Shown: positions 9,213 through 16,695 of the stretch, piece by piece | How positions within the stretch are numbered: the stretch's first letter is position 1 | How the letters are laid out: each line of letters begins with the position of its first letter | Assembly (NCBI RefSeq): GCF_009905255.1 | Contig: NZ_CP047602.1 | Coordinates: 868,001 to 932,000, forward strand | From: Thermoanaerobacterium aotearoense | GTDB taxonomy: Bacteria > Bacillota > Thermoanaerobacteria > Thermoanaerobacterales > Thermoanaerobacteraceae | DNA: 64,000 bases | Direction: 5' to 3' | The notes under the pieces: model-generated | What the model was told of the DNA's origin: nothing | What the model saw: the letters and a program-made list of their open reading frames with translations, nothing else | Database searches by the model: none | Made by a program: the position numbers and the translations under genes

Positions 9213-9285
9213 TGAAAGTTAAAGCCTCTCCTTGACCTCCCTTATTAATAATAGCAGCCCAATTTTTTTCGGGCTGCATTTTACT
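9213..9285 (+). ncRNA. Candidate small RNA with two anti-Shine-Dalgarno tracts
   Basis: The start is inferred 7 bases after the -10 box at 9201-9206 and the end from the intrinsic terminator. The unpaired middle holds CCTCTCCTT (9225-9233) and CCTCCCTT (9236-9243), both complementary to Shine-Dalgarno sequences such as AAGGAG and AAGGGAGG. The 3' end is the GCAGCCC/GGGCTGC hairpin with a U-rich tail. No ORF with a ribosome site is present. This matches the layout of base-pairing sRNAs such as streptococcal csRNAs. An attenuated leader of the downstream efflux operon is the main alternative. Confidence 0.55.
9254..9285 (+). terminator. Intrinsic terminator of the candidate small RNA
   Basis: GCAGCCC at 9254-9260 pairs with GGGCTGC at 9271-9277 across an AATTTTTTTC loop, followed by ATTTTACTTTTTA. 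Confidence 0.85.
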
Positions 9286-9300
9286 TTTTAATATTATTTT

Positions 9301-9354
9301 CTTACAAAAAATTAACAAATTATTAAACAATTTTTTAAAACTAACGTGTATAAT
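9301..9354 (+). promoter_or_regulatory. 11-bp-phased repeat promoter of the MacAB-like operon
   Basis: CTTACA (9301), TTAACA (9312), TTAAAC (9323) and TTTAAA (9334) recur every 11 bp. TATAAT at 9349-9354 begins 15 bp after the start of the last hexamer. The transcript would start near 9361 and cover the adaptor gene at 9403. Confidence 0.6.
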
Positions 9355-9402
9355 TAATAGTTAAGTGCTAATTTATATTTTTCACTGGAAAGGAAGGATA
9401 GG

Positions 9403-11172
9403 ATGAAAAAGAAATACATTGCCATTATTCTTGCTTCAGTTTTAGTTGCTGGCAGTACAGCTTATTATTTTGCAAAAGTGAAAAATGCACAGAAGACATC
9501 AGGAGCTCCATACGCCACAGTGACAAGAGGAAATATAGTCATGCATATAGACGGTTCAGGAAATCTTGATGTGGATAAAAGGGTGATAACCTTAAAAGGC
9601 AATGGAACAGTGGCAAAAGTTTATCACAAAGTTGGCGATAAAGTAAAAGCTGGTGAGTTACTTTATCAAATAGAAGACGACAATTTAAATCAGCAGGTAC
9701 AAAATGCTCTTATAAGTGTGGAACTTGCTCAACAGCAGCTTGATAATGATACTAAAACATATAATAACACTGTATCAAATCAAAATATTGTATCGCCATA
9801 TTCAGGAATCGTTGATAGTGTAAATGTTTCAACAGGACAAAACGTCAATCCCGGAACAACTATAGCTACAATTGCCGATTATTCCAATGCGACTGTGAGA
9901 GTGCCGTTTAATGGTTCACAAATAAACGATATAAAAGTTGGTCAGACTGCGGATATATATTTATACGATTCTTTTGCTACAGTAACAGGTACTGTGACAG
10001 ATGTTTCAACGCAAGCAATACCTGTCAATGGTGCGCCGTATTACTATGTAACGGTAACATTACCAAATCCAGGTGCATTGACTGATGGAACTAAGGTGCA
10101 AGTGACAGTACATACAAGTGCTGGTGATGAAAGAGCAATTCAAGACGGGACACTAAACGTCAAAACAACTAATATAGTTTCGTCACAAATACAAGGAACT
10201 GTAGCAAGTGTCAATGTAAAACAGGGGCAGAAAGTCAATGCTGGTACAATATTAGCAACGTTGACAACTAATGTAGATGATACGGCGATAAAAAGAGATC
10301 AATTGAATCTGCAGCAGGCTCAAAACAATTACAATAATCTGCAGAGTCAGCTAAATAATTTAAGCATATATGCACCGATTGATGGTGTCATCATTTCACA
10401 AAATATAAATGAAGGCGATGAACTTGGTTCAAGTTCTTATAGTGCATCTGCAAGTAGTAACACAAGTTCAAATACAAACAGCGGTGCCAACTCCAACAGT
10501 AGTGGCAATGTTGCTGTAAGCAGCTTGTCATCATTGACAAGTCAAGCGGAGACAGCCGTAATCATTAATAATAGCAATTATTCGGTAGATGTGCCTATAG
10601 ACGAAACTGATATTAGTAAGATTAAAGTTGGACAAAAAGTCACATTGACGACAGACGATTTACCTGGAGAGACTTTTGATGGAACGGTTACGGAAATATC
10701 GTCTATTCCAACAATACAAAACAATGTGGCTTCTTATGATGTAACAGTATCACTGCCTTTTACAGACAAGTTGAAGTTAGGACAAACAATGAATGCTTCG
10801 ATAATAGTGGCAGAGAAGGATAATGCGCTTCTATTGCCAATTGAAGCAGTTCAAACTAATGGGAATAACAAATACGTCATATTGTACGATGAGAATAATT
10901 CTAATAATGGCGGTAGAAGAAGGAATATAAGGCAAGTCCAAACAGGCCTTTACAATGACAAATATATAGAGATAGTAAGTGGATTAAACGAAGGCGATAA
11001 AGTATTGATATTTGGTGCTGCAGCAACTTCATCAAATGGCAATAGCAATCGTACTGGTTTTGGCGGATTTGGCGGCGGCGGTAATTTTGGCAGTAGAAGC
11101 TTCGGCGGTGGAGCAGGAGGAGCTGGTTTTATAGTTAGACAACAATCTGGTGGGAATAGGAGTAGAAATTAG
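9403..11172 (+). CDS. HlyD/MacA-like efflux adaptor protein
   Basis: 589 residues. An N-terminal membrane anchor (about 5-24) precedes an adaptor fold of lipoyl/barrel-sandwich and helical-hairpin pieces. Two half-motifs resemble each other (VYHKVGDKVKAGELLYQIED and VNVKQGQKVNAGTILATL), so the lipoyl module looks duplicated. Beta-barrel and membrane-proximal parts follow (VGQKVTLTTDD, LPIEAVQTNGNNKYVILYD). Two Ser/Asn-rich linkers occur at about 345-385 and 500-512, and the last 50 residues are Gly-rich. Such adaptors couple MacB-type ABC pumps to export substrates or lipids. It is followed after 2 bp by the ATPase and then the permease. Its codon use differs from those two genes. Confidence 0.85.
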   Translation: MKKKYIAIILASVLVAGSTAYYFAKVKNAQKTSGAPYATVTRGNIVMHIDGSGNLDVDKRVITLKGNGTVAKVYHKVGDKVKAGELLYQIEDDNLNQQVQNALISVELAQQQLDNDTKTYNNTVSNQNIVSPYSGIVDSVNVSTGQNVNPGTTIATIADYSNATVRVPFNGSQINDIKVGQTADIYLYDSFATVTGTVTDVSTQAIPVNGAPYYYVTVTLPNPGALTDGTKVQVTVHTSAGDERAIQDGTLNVKTTNIVSSQIQGTVASVNVKQGQKVNAGTILATLTTNVDDTAIKRDQLNLQQAQNNYNNLQSQLNNLSIYAPIDGVIISQNINEGDELGSSSYSASASSNTSSNTNSGANSNSSGNVAVSSLSSLTSQAETAVIINNSNYSVDVPIDETDISKIKVGQKVTLTTDDLPGETFDGTVTEISSIPTIQNNVASYDVTVSLPFTDKLKLGQTMNASIIVAEKDNALLLPIEAVQTNGNNKYVILYDENNSNNGGRRRNIRQVQTGLYNDKYIEIVSGLNEGDKVLIFGAAATSSNGNSNRTGFGGFGGGGNFGSRSFGGGAGGAGFIVRQQSGGNRSRN

Positions 11173-11174
11173 CT

Positions 11175-11867
11175 ATGGAGAATAACGGCAAATTAAATAA
11201 AAATGTGATCACCATGAGAAACCTGTCAAAGATATACAAGATGGGAGACAACGAAGTAAGAGCTTTGGACAACATAAACTTAACCGTCGACGAAGGAGAA
11301 TTTGTATCAATAGTAGGACCATCAGGCTCAGGGAAATCCACACTGATGAATATAATAGGGTGTTTAGACGTAATGACAGAAGGAGAATACTATCTAAACG
11401 GAAACGACACAAGCAAGCTAAATGAAAACAAACTGGCTGAACTAAGATCCAGCGAAATAGGATTCATATTCCAAAGCTTCAACCTGCTTCAAAAACTTAC
11501 AGCATTAGAAAATGTAGAACTTCCAATGATATACAAAGGCATACCGGCAAAAGAAAGGTACAATAGAGCAGTAGAGCTCCTTACCATGGTAGGTCTGGAA
11601 AAAAGAATACACCATAAACCTACAGAACTATCAGGAGGACAGCAGCAGAGAGTAGCAATAGCAAGAGCCTTAGCCAACAATCCGCATCTTATACTGGCAG
11701 ACGAACCAACAGGAAACTTAGACTCCCAAAGCGGCAAAGAAGTCATGAAAATAATAAAAGAATTAAACGAAAGAGGCAACACCATAATACTCATAACCCA
11801 CGACATAAACGTAGCAAACCAAGCAAAAAGGACTGTAAAAATAATGGACGGCAAAATATATGAATAA
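11175..11867 (+). CDS. MacB-type ABC transporter ATP-binding protein
   Basis: 230 residues, the standard length for LolD/MacB/YknY ATPases. Walker A is GPSGSGKST (about 45), the Q-loop lies in FIFQSFNLL, the signature is LSGGQQQR, Walker B is LILADEPTGNLDS and the switch His is in LITHD. It powers the downstream FtsX/MacB permease. Codon use is striking: Ile is nearly always ATA and AAC is favoured for Asn, unlike flanking genes; this produces long spurious open frames on the opposite strand. Immediate spacing indicates translational coupling with the adaptor. Confidence 0.92.
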   Translation: MENNGKLNKNVITMRNLSKIYKMGDNEVRALDNINLTVDEGEFVSIVGPSGSGKSTLMNIIGCLDVMTEGEYYLNGNDTSKLNENKLAELRSSEIGFIFQSFNLLQKLTALENVELPMIYKGIPAKERYNRAVELLTMVGLEKRIHHKPTELSGGQQQRVAIARALANNPHLILADEPTGNLDSQSGKEVMKIIKELNERGNTIILITHDINVANQAKRTVKIMDGKIYE

Positions 11868-11873
11868 AAGGAA

Positions 11874-13055
11874 GTGCGTAAAATGGCATTGATGCAGGCA
11901 ATAAAAATGTCCTTAAAAAGCATAATAGACAACAAACTAAGATCATTTCTAACCATGCTTGGAATAGTAATAGGCGTAATGTCAGTAATAGGACTGGTAA
12001 GCTTAGGACAAGGAGCCACAGAAGGAGTAACATCGCAGATAAAAAGCATGGGTTCAAACCTAATAATGGTATCAATAATGGGCAGGGGTATGGACACATC
12101 CCTGTCCTACAGCCAAGCCATGTCAATAGGAGACTCACCGTACATATCGCAAATATCCCCAATAATGAGTGCCAACGCATATGCCAAGTACGGTGACCAA
12201 TCATACGAAGAAAACATAAGCGGAGTAAACGAAAACTATGCCACACTGAGAAATTTAAAATTAAGAGAAGGTAGGTTCATACTATCAATAGACAATGACA
12301 TGAGGCAAAAAGTAGCAGTAATAGGCAGTAACGTAGCCAGCGATTTGTTTGGATTCACAGATCCCTTAGGCAAAACAATACAACTGGATGGAAACAACTT
12401 CACAGTAGTAGGAGTATTAGCATCAGGAGGCTCATCAATATCAAACTCCTATGACGACTCGATATTCATCCCGATAAAGACGATGTTCGTATTCCAGCGA
12501 AACAGAGGAATAACTCAGATATACCTAAGCGCATCATCAGAACAATACGTAAACATAGCACAATACCATGTAGAAAACATGCTAAACACAATATTCAAAG
12601 GTGACACAAACGCATATAGAATATTAAACCAATCAGACCTATTATCAACAGTAAACAGCGTCAGCAACACACTGTCCATGATGCTGGGCGGAATAGCAGG
12701 CATAGCATTAATAGTAGGCGGCATAGGCATAATGAACATAATGTTGGTATCAGTCACAGAGAGGACGAGAGAAATAGGCATAAGAAAAGCATTAGGAGCT
12801 AAGAAAAGGGACATACTGCTGCAGTTCATGATAGAATCGCTGACCATAAGCGGAGTAGGAGGGATAGTAGGAGTAATCTTTGGATTTATAGCATCGTATC
12901 TGATGGGACACTTTATGAACATGACGGTAAGCCCATCAATAAACACGATATTAATATCATTCTCATTTTCCCTCTTAATAGGCTTATTCTTTGGCATGTA
13001 TCCTGCAAACAAGGCAGCGGGGCTTAAACCGATTGAAGCTTTGCGGTATGAGTAA
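11874..13055 (+). CDS. MacB/YknZ-type ABC transporter permease
   Basis: 393 residues with MacB topology: helix 1 (about 18-40), a MacB periplasmic core-like extracellular domain (about 45-265) and three C-terminal helices (FtsX domain). Motifs RSFLTMLGIVIGVMSVIG, GIGIMNIMLVSVTERTREIGIRKALGA and KAAGLKPIEALRYE are highly characteristic. With the adaptor and ATPase it forms a tripartite-like Gram-positive pump, like Bacillus YknXYZ, which protects against an envelope toxin. The substrate is not predictable here. The ATA/AAC-rich codon use persists to about 12,950 and then relaxes. Confidence 0.92.
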   Translation: MRKMALMQAIKMSLKSIIDNKLRSFLTMLGIVIGVMSVIGLVSLGQGATEGVTSQIKSMGSNLIMVSIMGRGMDTSLSYSQAMSIGDSPYISQISPIMSANAYAKYGDQSYEENISGVNENYATLRNLKLREGRFILSIDNDMRQKVAVIGSNVASDLFGFTDPLGKTIQLDGNNFTVVGVLASGGSSISNSYDDSIFIPIKTMFVFQRNRGITQIYLSASSEQYVNIAQYHVENMLNTIFKGDTNAYRILNQSDLLSTVNSVSNTLSMMLGGIAGIALIVGGIGIMNIMLVSVTERTREIGIRKALGAKKRDILLQFMIESLTISGVGGIVGVIFGFIASYLMGHFMNMTVSPSINTILISFSFSLLIGLFFGMYPANKAAGLKPIEALRYE

Positions 13056-13088
13056 AGAATGGCAATGGAAATAAACATTAACAAAAAA

Positions 13089-13131
13089 TATACACTTATT
13101 TAACAGTTTGTTAAAAATTTTGGGCTATAAT
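13089..13131 (+). promoter_or_regulatory. 11-bp-phased repeat promoter of the secreted helical protein
   Basis: TATACA (13089), TTAACA (13100) and TTAAAA (13111) are spaced 11 bp apart, and TATAAT at 13126-13131 starts 15 bp after the last. The geometry is identical to the promoters at 9164, 9301 and 30096. Confidence 0.6.
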
Positions 13132-13163
13132 GAATTTAAAATAAAACATAAGGAGGATTTTTT

Positions 13164-13823
13164 ATGACAGGGAAAAGCAAAAAAATCATAGCGACTGCTG
13201 TCATAAGTACGGTTCTTTTGACATCAATAGCTTTTGCTGATACGTCAACATCATCTTCACAGGCTAATTCAAATGCCTCAACAAGCCAAACAGTTAAGAC
13301 AAACAAAAAGTTTGACCCGATACAAACTTTAGAAAATCTTAAGACAAAAATTGAAGAAAAGTATAGCCAAGGCAAAATAAGCCAAGATCAAGAAAATAGT
13401 ATTCTGACAAAAATAAATAATGCTGAACAAAAAATACAAGCTTTTAATAATATGACGTTAGATCAAAAAAAGCAAACACTGATTGATGATTTTACAAATA
13501 TCGTTAATAATCAAGTAAAGAATGGCAAGATTACACAAGACAAAGCTAATACTCTTATTAAGAATTTTACAGATAAAGTCAATAAATGGGATGGAAATGG
13601 CTATCCGCAATTCGTTGTGCGCTATTTGAAGAAGTACATGGGTGTAGTACACGAAAAATTTAGTCCTATGGGAAGATTTAAAAAAGTGCTTGATGAAGCA
13701 GTTAAGAAGAATCAAATAACGTCGACACAGGAACAGGAAATACTTAATGAGTTAAAAGGAAGTAAAACAAATACTTCTAAAAGCACAACGACAGTAAATT
13801 CAGATGTTTCTAACACATTATGA
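13164..13823 (+). CDS. Secreted helical-repeat protein (DUF2680-like motif)
   Basis: 219 residues. A signal peptide (1-25, ending SIAFA-DT) and a Ser/Thr/Asn linker (26-50) lead to three similar helical-hairpin units with the pattern GKIS/GKIT/NQIT followed by Gln/Asp-rich helices (about 70, 128 and 190). The second unit (VKNGKITQDKANTL...NKWDG) aligns by eye with the secreted protein at 23712-24224 (VKNGVITEERAAEL...NACDG). No enzyme motif or Cys is seen. It sits directly after the MacB-like permease but has its own phased-repeat promoter and a TAAGGAGG ribosome site. Function unknown; an extracytoplasmic stress or chaperone-like role is only inference. Confidence 0.7.
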   Translation: MTGKSKKIIATAVISTVLLTSIAFADTSTSSSQANSNASTSQTVKTNKKFDPIQTLENLKTKIEEKYSQGKISQDQENSILTKINNAEQKIQAFNNMTLDQKKQTLIDDFTNIVNNQVKNGKITQDKANTLIKNFTDKVNKWDGNGYPQFVVRYLKKYMGVVHEKFSPMGRFKKVLDEAVKKNQITSTQEQEILNELKGSKTNTSKSTTTVNSDVSNTL

Positions 13824-13864
13824 TATTAATAATGATTACAGAGGACATAACATAATTAATATAA

Positions 13865-13912
13865 CCTCCCTATAATCTGGCAGCCTAACGTTAGGTTAGG
13901 CTGCATTTTTAA
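13865..13912 (+). terminator. Intrinsic terminator with upstream CCUCCC tract (possible 3'-UTR small RNA)
   Basis: GCAGCCTAAC (13880-13889) pairs perfectly with GTTAGGCTGC (13895-13904), followed by ATTTTTAAAA. CCTCCCT at 13865-13871 lies 9 bases before the stem, echoing the CCTCCCTT plus GCAGCCC layout of the RNA at 9213-9285. This could be a processed 3'-UTR RNA; no separate promoter is convincing. Confidence 0.8.
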
Positions 13913-13945
13913 AATACAGAATCATTGTAAAAAGAGGTAATCAAA

Positions 13946-14107
13946 ATGAGGTGTCCTAATTGTAAAAGTAAAAATGTTGGTAAAATCGGAGGCAATTTGT
14001 TTTTCTGCAGAGAATGTTTTTGTGAAATTAAAATAAGAGGCAATAAATTCATAGTAAAATTGTACGATCAGGAAGGCCGTATTAAAAAAGTACAGTACGT
14101 AACATAA
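13946..14107 (+). CDS. Zinc-ribbon miniprotein
   Basis: A 53-residue protein starting at ATG 13946 behind AGAGGTAA. It opens MRCPNCKSKNVGK and has a second pair in FFCRECFCEI, giving a CxxC...CxxC zinc ribbon over residues 3-26. The rest (KIRGNKFIVKLYDQEGRIKKVQYVT) looks like a small beta-sheet. A strong terminator follows 4 bases after the stop. Zinc ribbons of this size often bind nucleic acid or a protein partner, but the role here is unknown. The conserved pattern, ribosome site and terminator support a real gene. Confidence 0.7.
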   Translation: MRCPNCKSKNVGKIGGNLFFCRECFCEIKIRGNKFIVKLYDQEGRIKKVQYVT

Positions 14108-14111
14108 AGTA

Positions 14112-14145
14112 AAAGGGTACACAAAGTTGTGTACCCTTTAGTTAT
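14112..14145 (+). terminator. Intrinsic terminator after the zinc-ribbon gene
   Basis: A perfect 13-bp stem, AAAGGGTACACAA (14112-14124) with TTGTGTACCCTTT (14127-14139). The U-rich part lies in the descending arm and the following TTATTTGTT. Confidence 0.8.
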
Positions 14146-14158
14146 TTGTTATAAATTA

Positions 14159-14187
14159 TTGACATATGAAGAAATTAATTATATCAT
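14159..14187 (+). promoter_or_regulatory. TTGACATATGA-type promoter of the Fur-family gene
   Basis: TTGACA (14159-14164) and TATCAT (14182-14187) are separated by 17 bp, and the -35 continues as TTGACATATGA, shared with promoters at 16062 and 20233. A palindrome, AACATATGTT, lies just downstream near the start of transcription and could be a Fur/PerR-type operator. Confidence 0.5.
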
Positions 14188-14230
14188 ATATAATGAACAT
14201 ATGTTAATTATAATTTAAATGGTGATAAAA

Positions 14231-14680
14231 TTGGAAAATGTATCTTTACAAAGTTTAATAGATTTTTTAAAAAAGACTGGTGTAAAAATCACATTAACCA
14301 GATTTATACTTTTAAAGACATTTACAGACAATCCTGATGTTCATTTTGATTTTAATAGATTGCTGAAGATTGTCAAAAAAGAAGATCCTAATTATGGTGT
14401 AGCGACTCTTTATAGAAATTTGAACATGTTGGTTAAAAAAAATATAATTTCTGTCAATACAATCAATAATGTAAAATATTATGAGATTATTACACCTCAA
14501 AAGGGCAATATTCACATACATTTGATTTGTAAATATTGCAACAATGTAGAAGAGTATTTAGGTTATGAAGTCATGCAGTTTTTAAATTTAGTCAAAAATA
14601 AATATGGATTTGATATAAATTATGGCAGCATCAATGCATATGGTATATGTAAAAAATGTAAACAAAAAGTACAAGAATAA
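14231..14680 (+). CDS. Fur/PerR/Zur-family metal-dependent repressor
   Basis: About 149 residues. The N-terminal winged helix is recognisable (GVKITLTRFILLKTF, then YGVATLYRNLNMLVKK). The C-terminal dimerisation domain has the regulatory metal region HIHLICKYC and structural-zinc pairs CKYC and CKKC. Members sense iron, zinc or peroxide; which one cannot be told from sequence alone. TTG at 14231 is chosen because GGTGAT lies 4 bases before it; the upstream in-frame ATG at 14219 has no ribosome site. Its promoter shares a TTGACATATGA core with the DUF5320 gene and the NifX/MinD cluster, so it may control them and itself. Confidence 0.85.
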   Translation: MENVSLQSLIDFLKKTGVKITLTRFILLKTFTDNPDVHFDFNRLLKIVKKEDPNYGVATLYRNLNMLVKKNIISVNTINNVKYYEIITPQKGNIHIHLICKYCNNVEEYLGYEVMQFLNLVKNKYGFDINYGSINAYGICKKCKQKVQE

Positions 14681-14736
14681 AAATTTTAAAAAAATCAATA
14701 GTAGCATCTTTATAAAACATAAGAGCTACTATTGAT
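14680..14736 (-). terminator. Minus-strand intrinsic terminator of the MFS gene
   Basis: ATCAATAGTAGC (14694-14705) pairs with GCTACTATTGAT (14725-14736). Read on the minus strand the stem is followed by TTTTTTTAAAATTTTT. It can also block transcription from the Fur-family gene. Confidence 0.75.
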
Positions 14737-14746
14737 AAAAGTGATT

Positions 14747-15898
14747 TTAGTTTTGTGTTTTTATACTTAGGCTTATTAAACCAGCTAAAATAGGTATAAA
14801 TGCCATTAATAAAATTGCTGATGTAACACCATTAAAATCAATGAGTATTCCAAATAATCCTACGCCAAGACCACCTATTCCTGTCCCAAATCCAAGTGCT
14901 AAGCCAGAAGCCATTGCAGCATTTTTGCTCAGCAAACTTTGAGCAAGAATGGTAGTAATTGAGAATGATGCTAAAAGCATTGTACCTGCGATAATAAGCA
15001 TTATATAACTTAGAATACCGGTTGTCAGAATAAAAATGAGGAAGAAAAAGCTGGAGAGTATTAATGAAGTGGTTAAGATCAACTTTTTGCCGTATTTATC
15101 AGCTAACATTCCTCCGATAAGGCCACCAAGAGCACCTGCAAATAGCATAAAGAAAAGCAATTTGCTTGATAAAAGGACGGACACATTTTTATGTTTTAAA
15201 TAAAGAGCTAAGTATGACAACATGCCATAGTATGTTAATGAACGCAATGCAACGACAATCATGATTTTAGTAAGTTCTTTCCATGATGTGCGTAGGGTTA
15301 TAAGCAAAGGTGAATATTCTTTTTTCACATTTGAAGATGATGTATTATTTTTAAGAGATAAGAACAATAAAATAAAAGCAATCAAACCTGGAATTACAAA
15401 AATAGGCGTTATTGATAAACCGTATTTTTCAACAAAGGGGACAACTGTTAGTGGAGTGAGAGCCCATCCTATGTTGCCTAATGTCACGAAAAAAGCTTGA
15501 TTTGTGTTTCTTTTTTCAATGGAGCTAAATTTAGTTGTCATAGCAGATGCTTGTGGATGAAAAGTAGCAGTACCAATACCGGCAATTCCAGAGATTATTA
15601 AGAGCAATGGGTAATTTTTCATTATTCCTAATAGGCTAAGTAAGACAGCCATAAACAATGTCCCAACATAGACAAACCACTTTTGGTTTTTAACATCAAC
15701 GATATATCCTATTATTGGTTGTATTAATGATGATGTTATTGTAAAGACAGATACTAAAAATCCTGCTTTGCCAGCACTAAGTCCTGCAGCAATTAAAAAT
15801 GGCATAAGTGTCTGAATGAAATTCATGTAATAATCATTTACCATGTGAGAAAGAGAAAGAATAAATAATTTTGTCTTGTTTGTTTTTACAATGGTCAT
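14747..15898 (-). CDS. MFS transporter, fosmidomycin-resistance (Fsr)-like
   Basis: 383 residues with about 12 membrane helices. The N-terminus LSHMVNDYYMNFIQTLMPFLI and the motif GIGTATFHPQASAM resemble the Fsr branch of the major facilitator superfamily; the loop GGLIGGMLADKYGKK is the classic MFS motif. Fsr-type proteins are drug/H+ antiporters, though the natural substrate is usually unknown. Minus-strand start ATG with an AGGAGG site. Monocistronic. Confidence 0.8.
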   Translation of the reverse strand: MTIVKTNKTKLFILSLSHMVNDYYMNFIQTLMPFLIAAGLSAGKAGFLVSVFTITSSLIQPIIGYIVDVKNQKWFVYVGTLFMAVLLSLLGIMKNYPLLLIISGIAGIGTATFHPQASAMTTKFSSIEKRNTNQAFFVTLGNIGWALTPLTVVPFVEKYGLSITPIFVIPGLIAFILLFLSLKNNTSSSNVKKEYSPLLITLRTSWKELTKIMIVVALRSLTYYGMLSYLALYLKHKNVSVLLSSKLLFFMLFAGALGGLIGGMLADKYGKKLILTTSLILSSFFFLIFILTTGILSYIMLIIAGTMLLASFSITTILAQSLLSKNAAMASGLALGFGTGIGGLGVGLFGILIDFNGVTSAILLMAFIPILAGLISLSIKTQN

Positions 15899-16061
15899 AC
15901 AAAATTCCTCCTAGACAATAGTTAGAAATCAAAATAATAAATAAGTAAAAATTACTATTTAGGATTTTATAACTATTTATAAAAAATGTCAAGTTATTTA
16001 AACTATAAATTTTGTAGGATTTTATATCAAAGATAAATAATTAAAAATTTTTATTTTATTA

Positions 16062-16090
16062 TTGACATATGACAAAAATACTAGTAATAT
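16062..16090 (+). promoter_or_regulatory. TTGACATATGA-type promoter of the DUF5320 gene
   Basis: TTGACA at 16062-16067 and TAATAT at 16085-16090 have 17-bp spacing. TTGACATATGACAAAAATA is identical to the promoter at 20233, far more than promoter function alone needs, so an operator is likely embedded. Confidence 0.6.
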
Positions 16091-16142
16091 ATAATCAAGG
16101 AATTGGTCATAAGACCAAAATAAATTTAAAGGAGTGATAGAT

Positions 16143-16430
16143 ATGCCAAGAGGAGATGGCACAGGTCCAATGGGATATGGTCCAATGTCAGGAAGAGGTA
16201 TGGGATTTTGTTGTGGTCATGGCGCTCCAGGATACATGAGTGGACATGGCATTCACAGAGGATATAGAAACATGTATTACGCAACTAAAGCGCCGTTTTG
16301 GGCAAGATATGGCAGTGCTGTGGACGAGAAATCTTACCTTAATGCACAAGCCCAATACCTTAAGGACCAACTTAAATATATAGAAGACAGATTGAAAGAT
16401 TTAGATGATGACGACGAAGACAAAAAGTAA
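16143..16430 (+). CDS. DUF5320-type Gly/Met-rich small protein
   Basis: 96 residues. The N-terminal half is rich in Gly, Met and His with a repeated GPMGYGPMSGRG pattern, a CC pair and HG dipeptides (GHGAPGYMSGHGIHRG). The C-terminal half is an acidic amphipathic helix ending in DDDDEDKK. Such proteins commonly accompany NifX-like and MinD-like iron-sulfur clusters in anaerobes; the Met/His/Cys content suggests metal binding, which is inference. ATG 16143 has AAAGGAG 7 bases upstream; an earlier in-frame GTG overlaps that site. It shares its promoter sequence with the cluster at 20307. Confidence 0.75.
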   Translation: MPRGDGTGPMGYGPMSGRGMGFCCGHGAPGYMSGHGIHRGYRNMYYATKAPFWARYGSAVDEKSYLNAQAQYLKDQLKYIEDRLKDLDDDDEDKK

Positions 16431-16446
16431 CAAGTAAGTATTAAGG

Positions 16447-16486
16447 AAAGCTGGTGGCAATCATTGCTACTGGCTTTATTTTTTTT
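16447..16486 (+). terminator. Intrinsic terminator of the DUF5320 gene
   Basis: A 15-bp stem with three G-U pairs (16447-16461 with 16463-16477) is followed by ATTTTTTTTG. The next 200 bases to 16695 hold no further recognised feature apart from the leader of the YitT gene. Confidence 0.8.
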
Positions 16487-16695
16487 GAAAGTGCACATAA
16501 AAATTCATGCATAATTATTTTAATTTTTATGAATATAAATGTATCAGAATAGCATAAATGAAATTTTTATTTTTAAAAAAATTATTTTGAATAATTTATT
16601 GCATAATTAACTGACATAGTTTAAACTTAATTTTGGAAGATGTTTCATTGATACAATTTATTGTTTATATAAGGATGTAGGAGGCAATTACAATA

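Noticed and set aside
11489-12246. Long minus-strand open frames (202 and 151 residues) opposite the ABC genes
   Set aside because: They are shadows of the ATA/AAC-rich codon use of the ATPase and permease, have no ribosome site or family motif, and lie antisense to well-supported genes.
12515-13084. 189-residue minus-strand open frame opposite the permease
   Set aside because: The permease is certain from FtsX/MacB motifs; the antisense frame reads as the complement of its membrane segments.
14219-14230. ATG 14219 as start of the Fur-family gene
   Set aside because: No ribosome site precedes it, whereas TTG 14231 has GGTGAT at good spacing.
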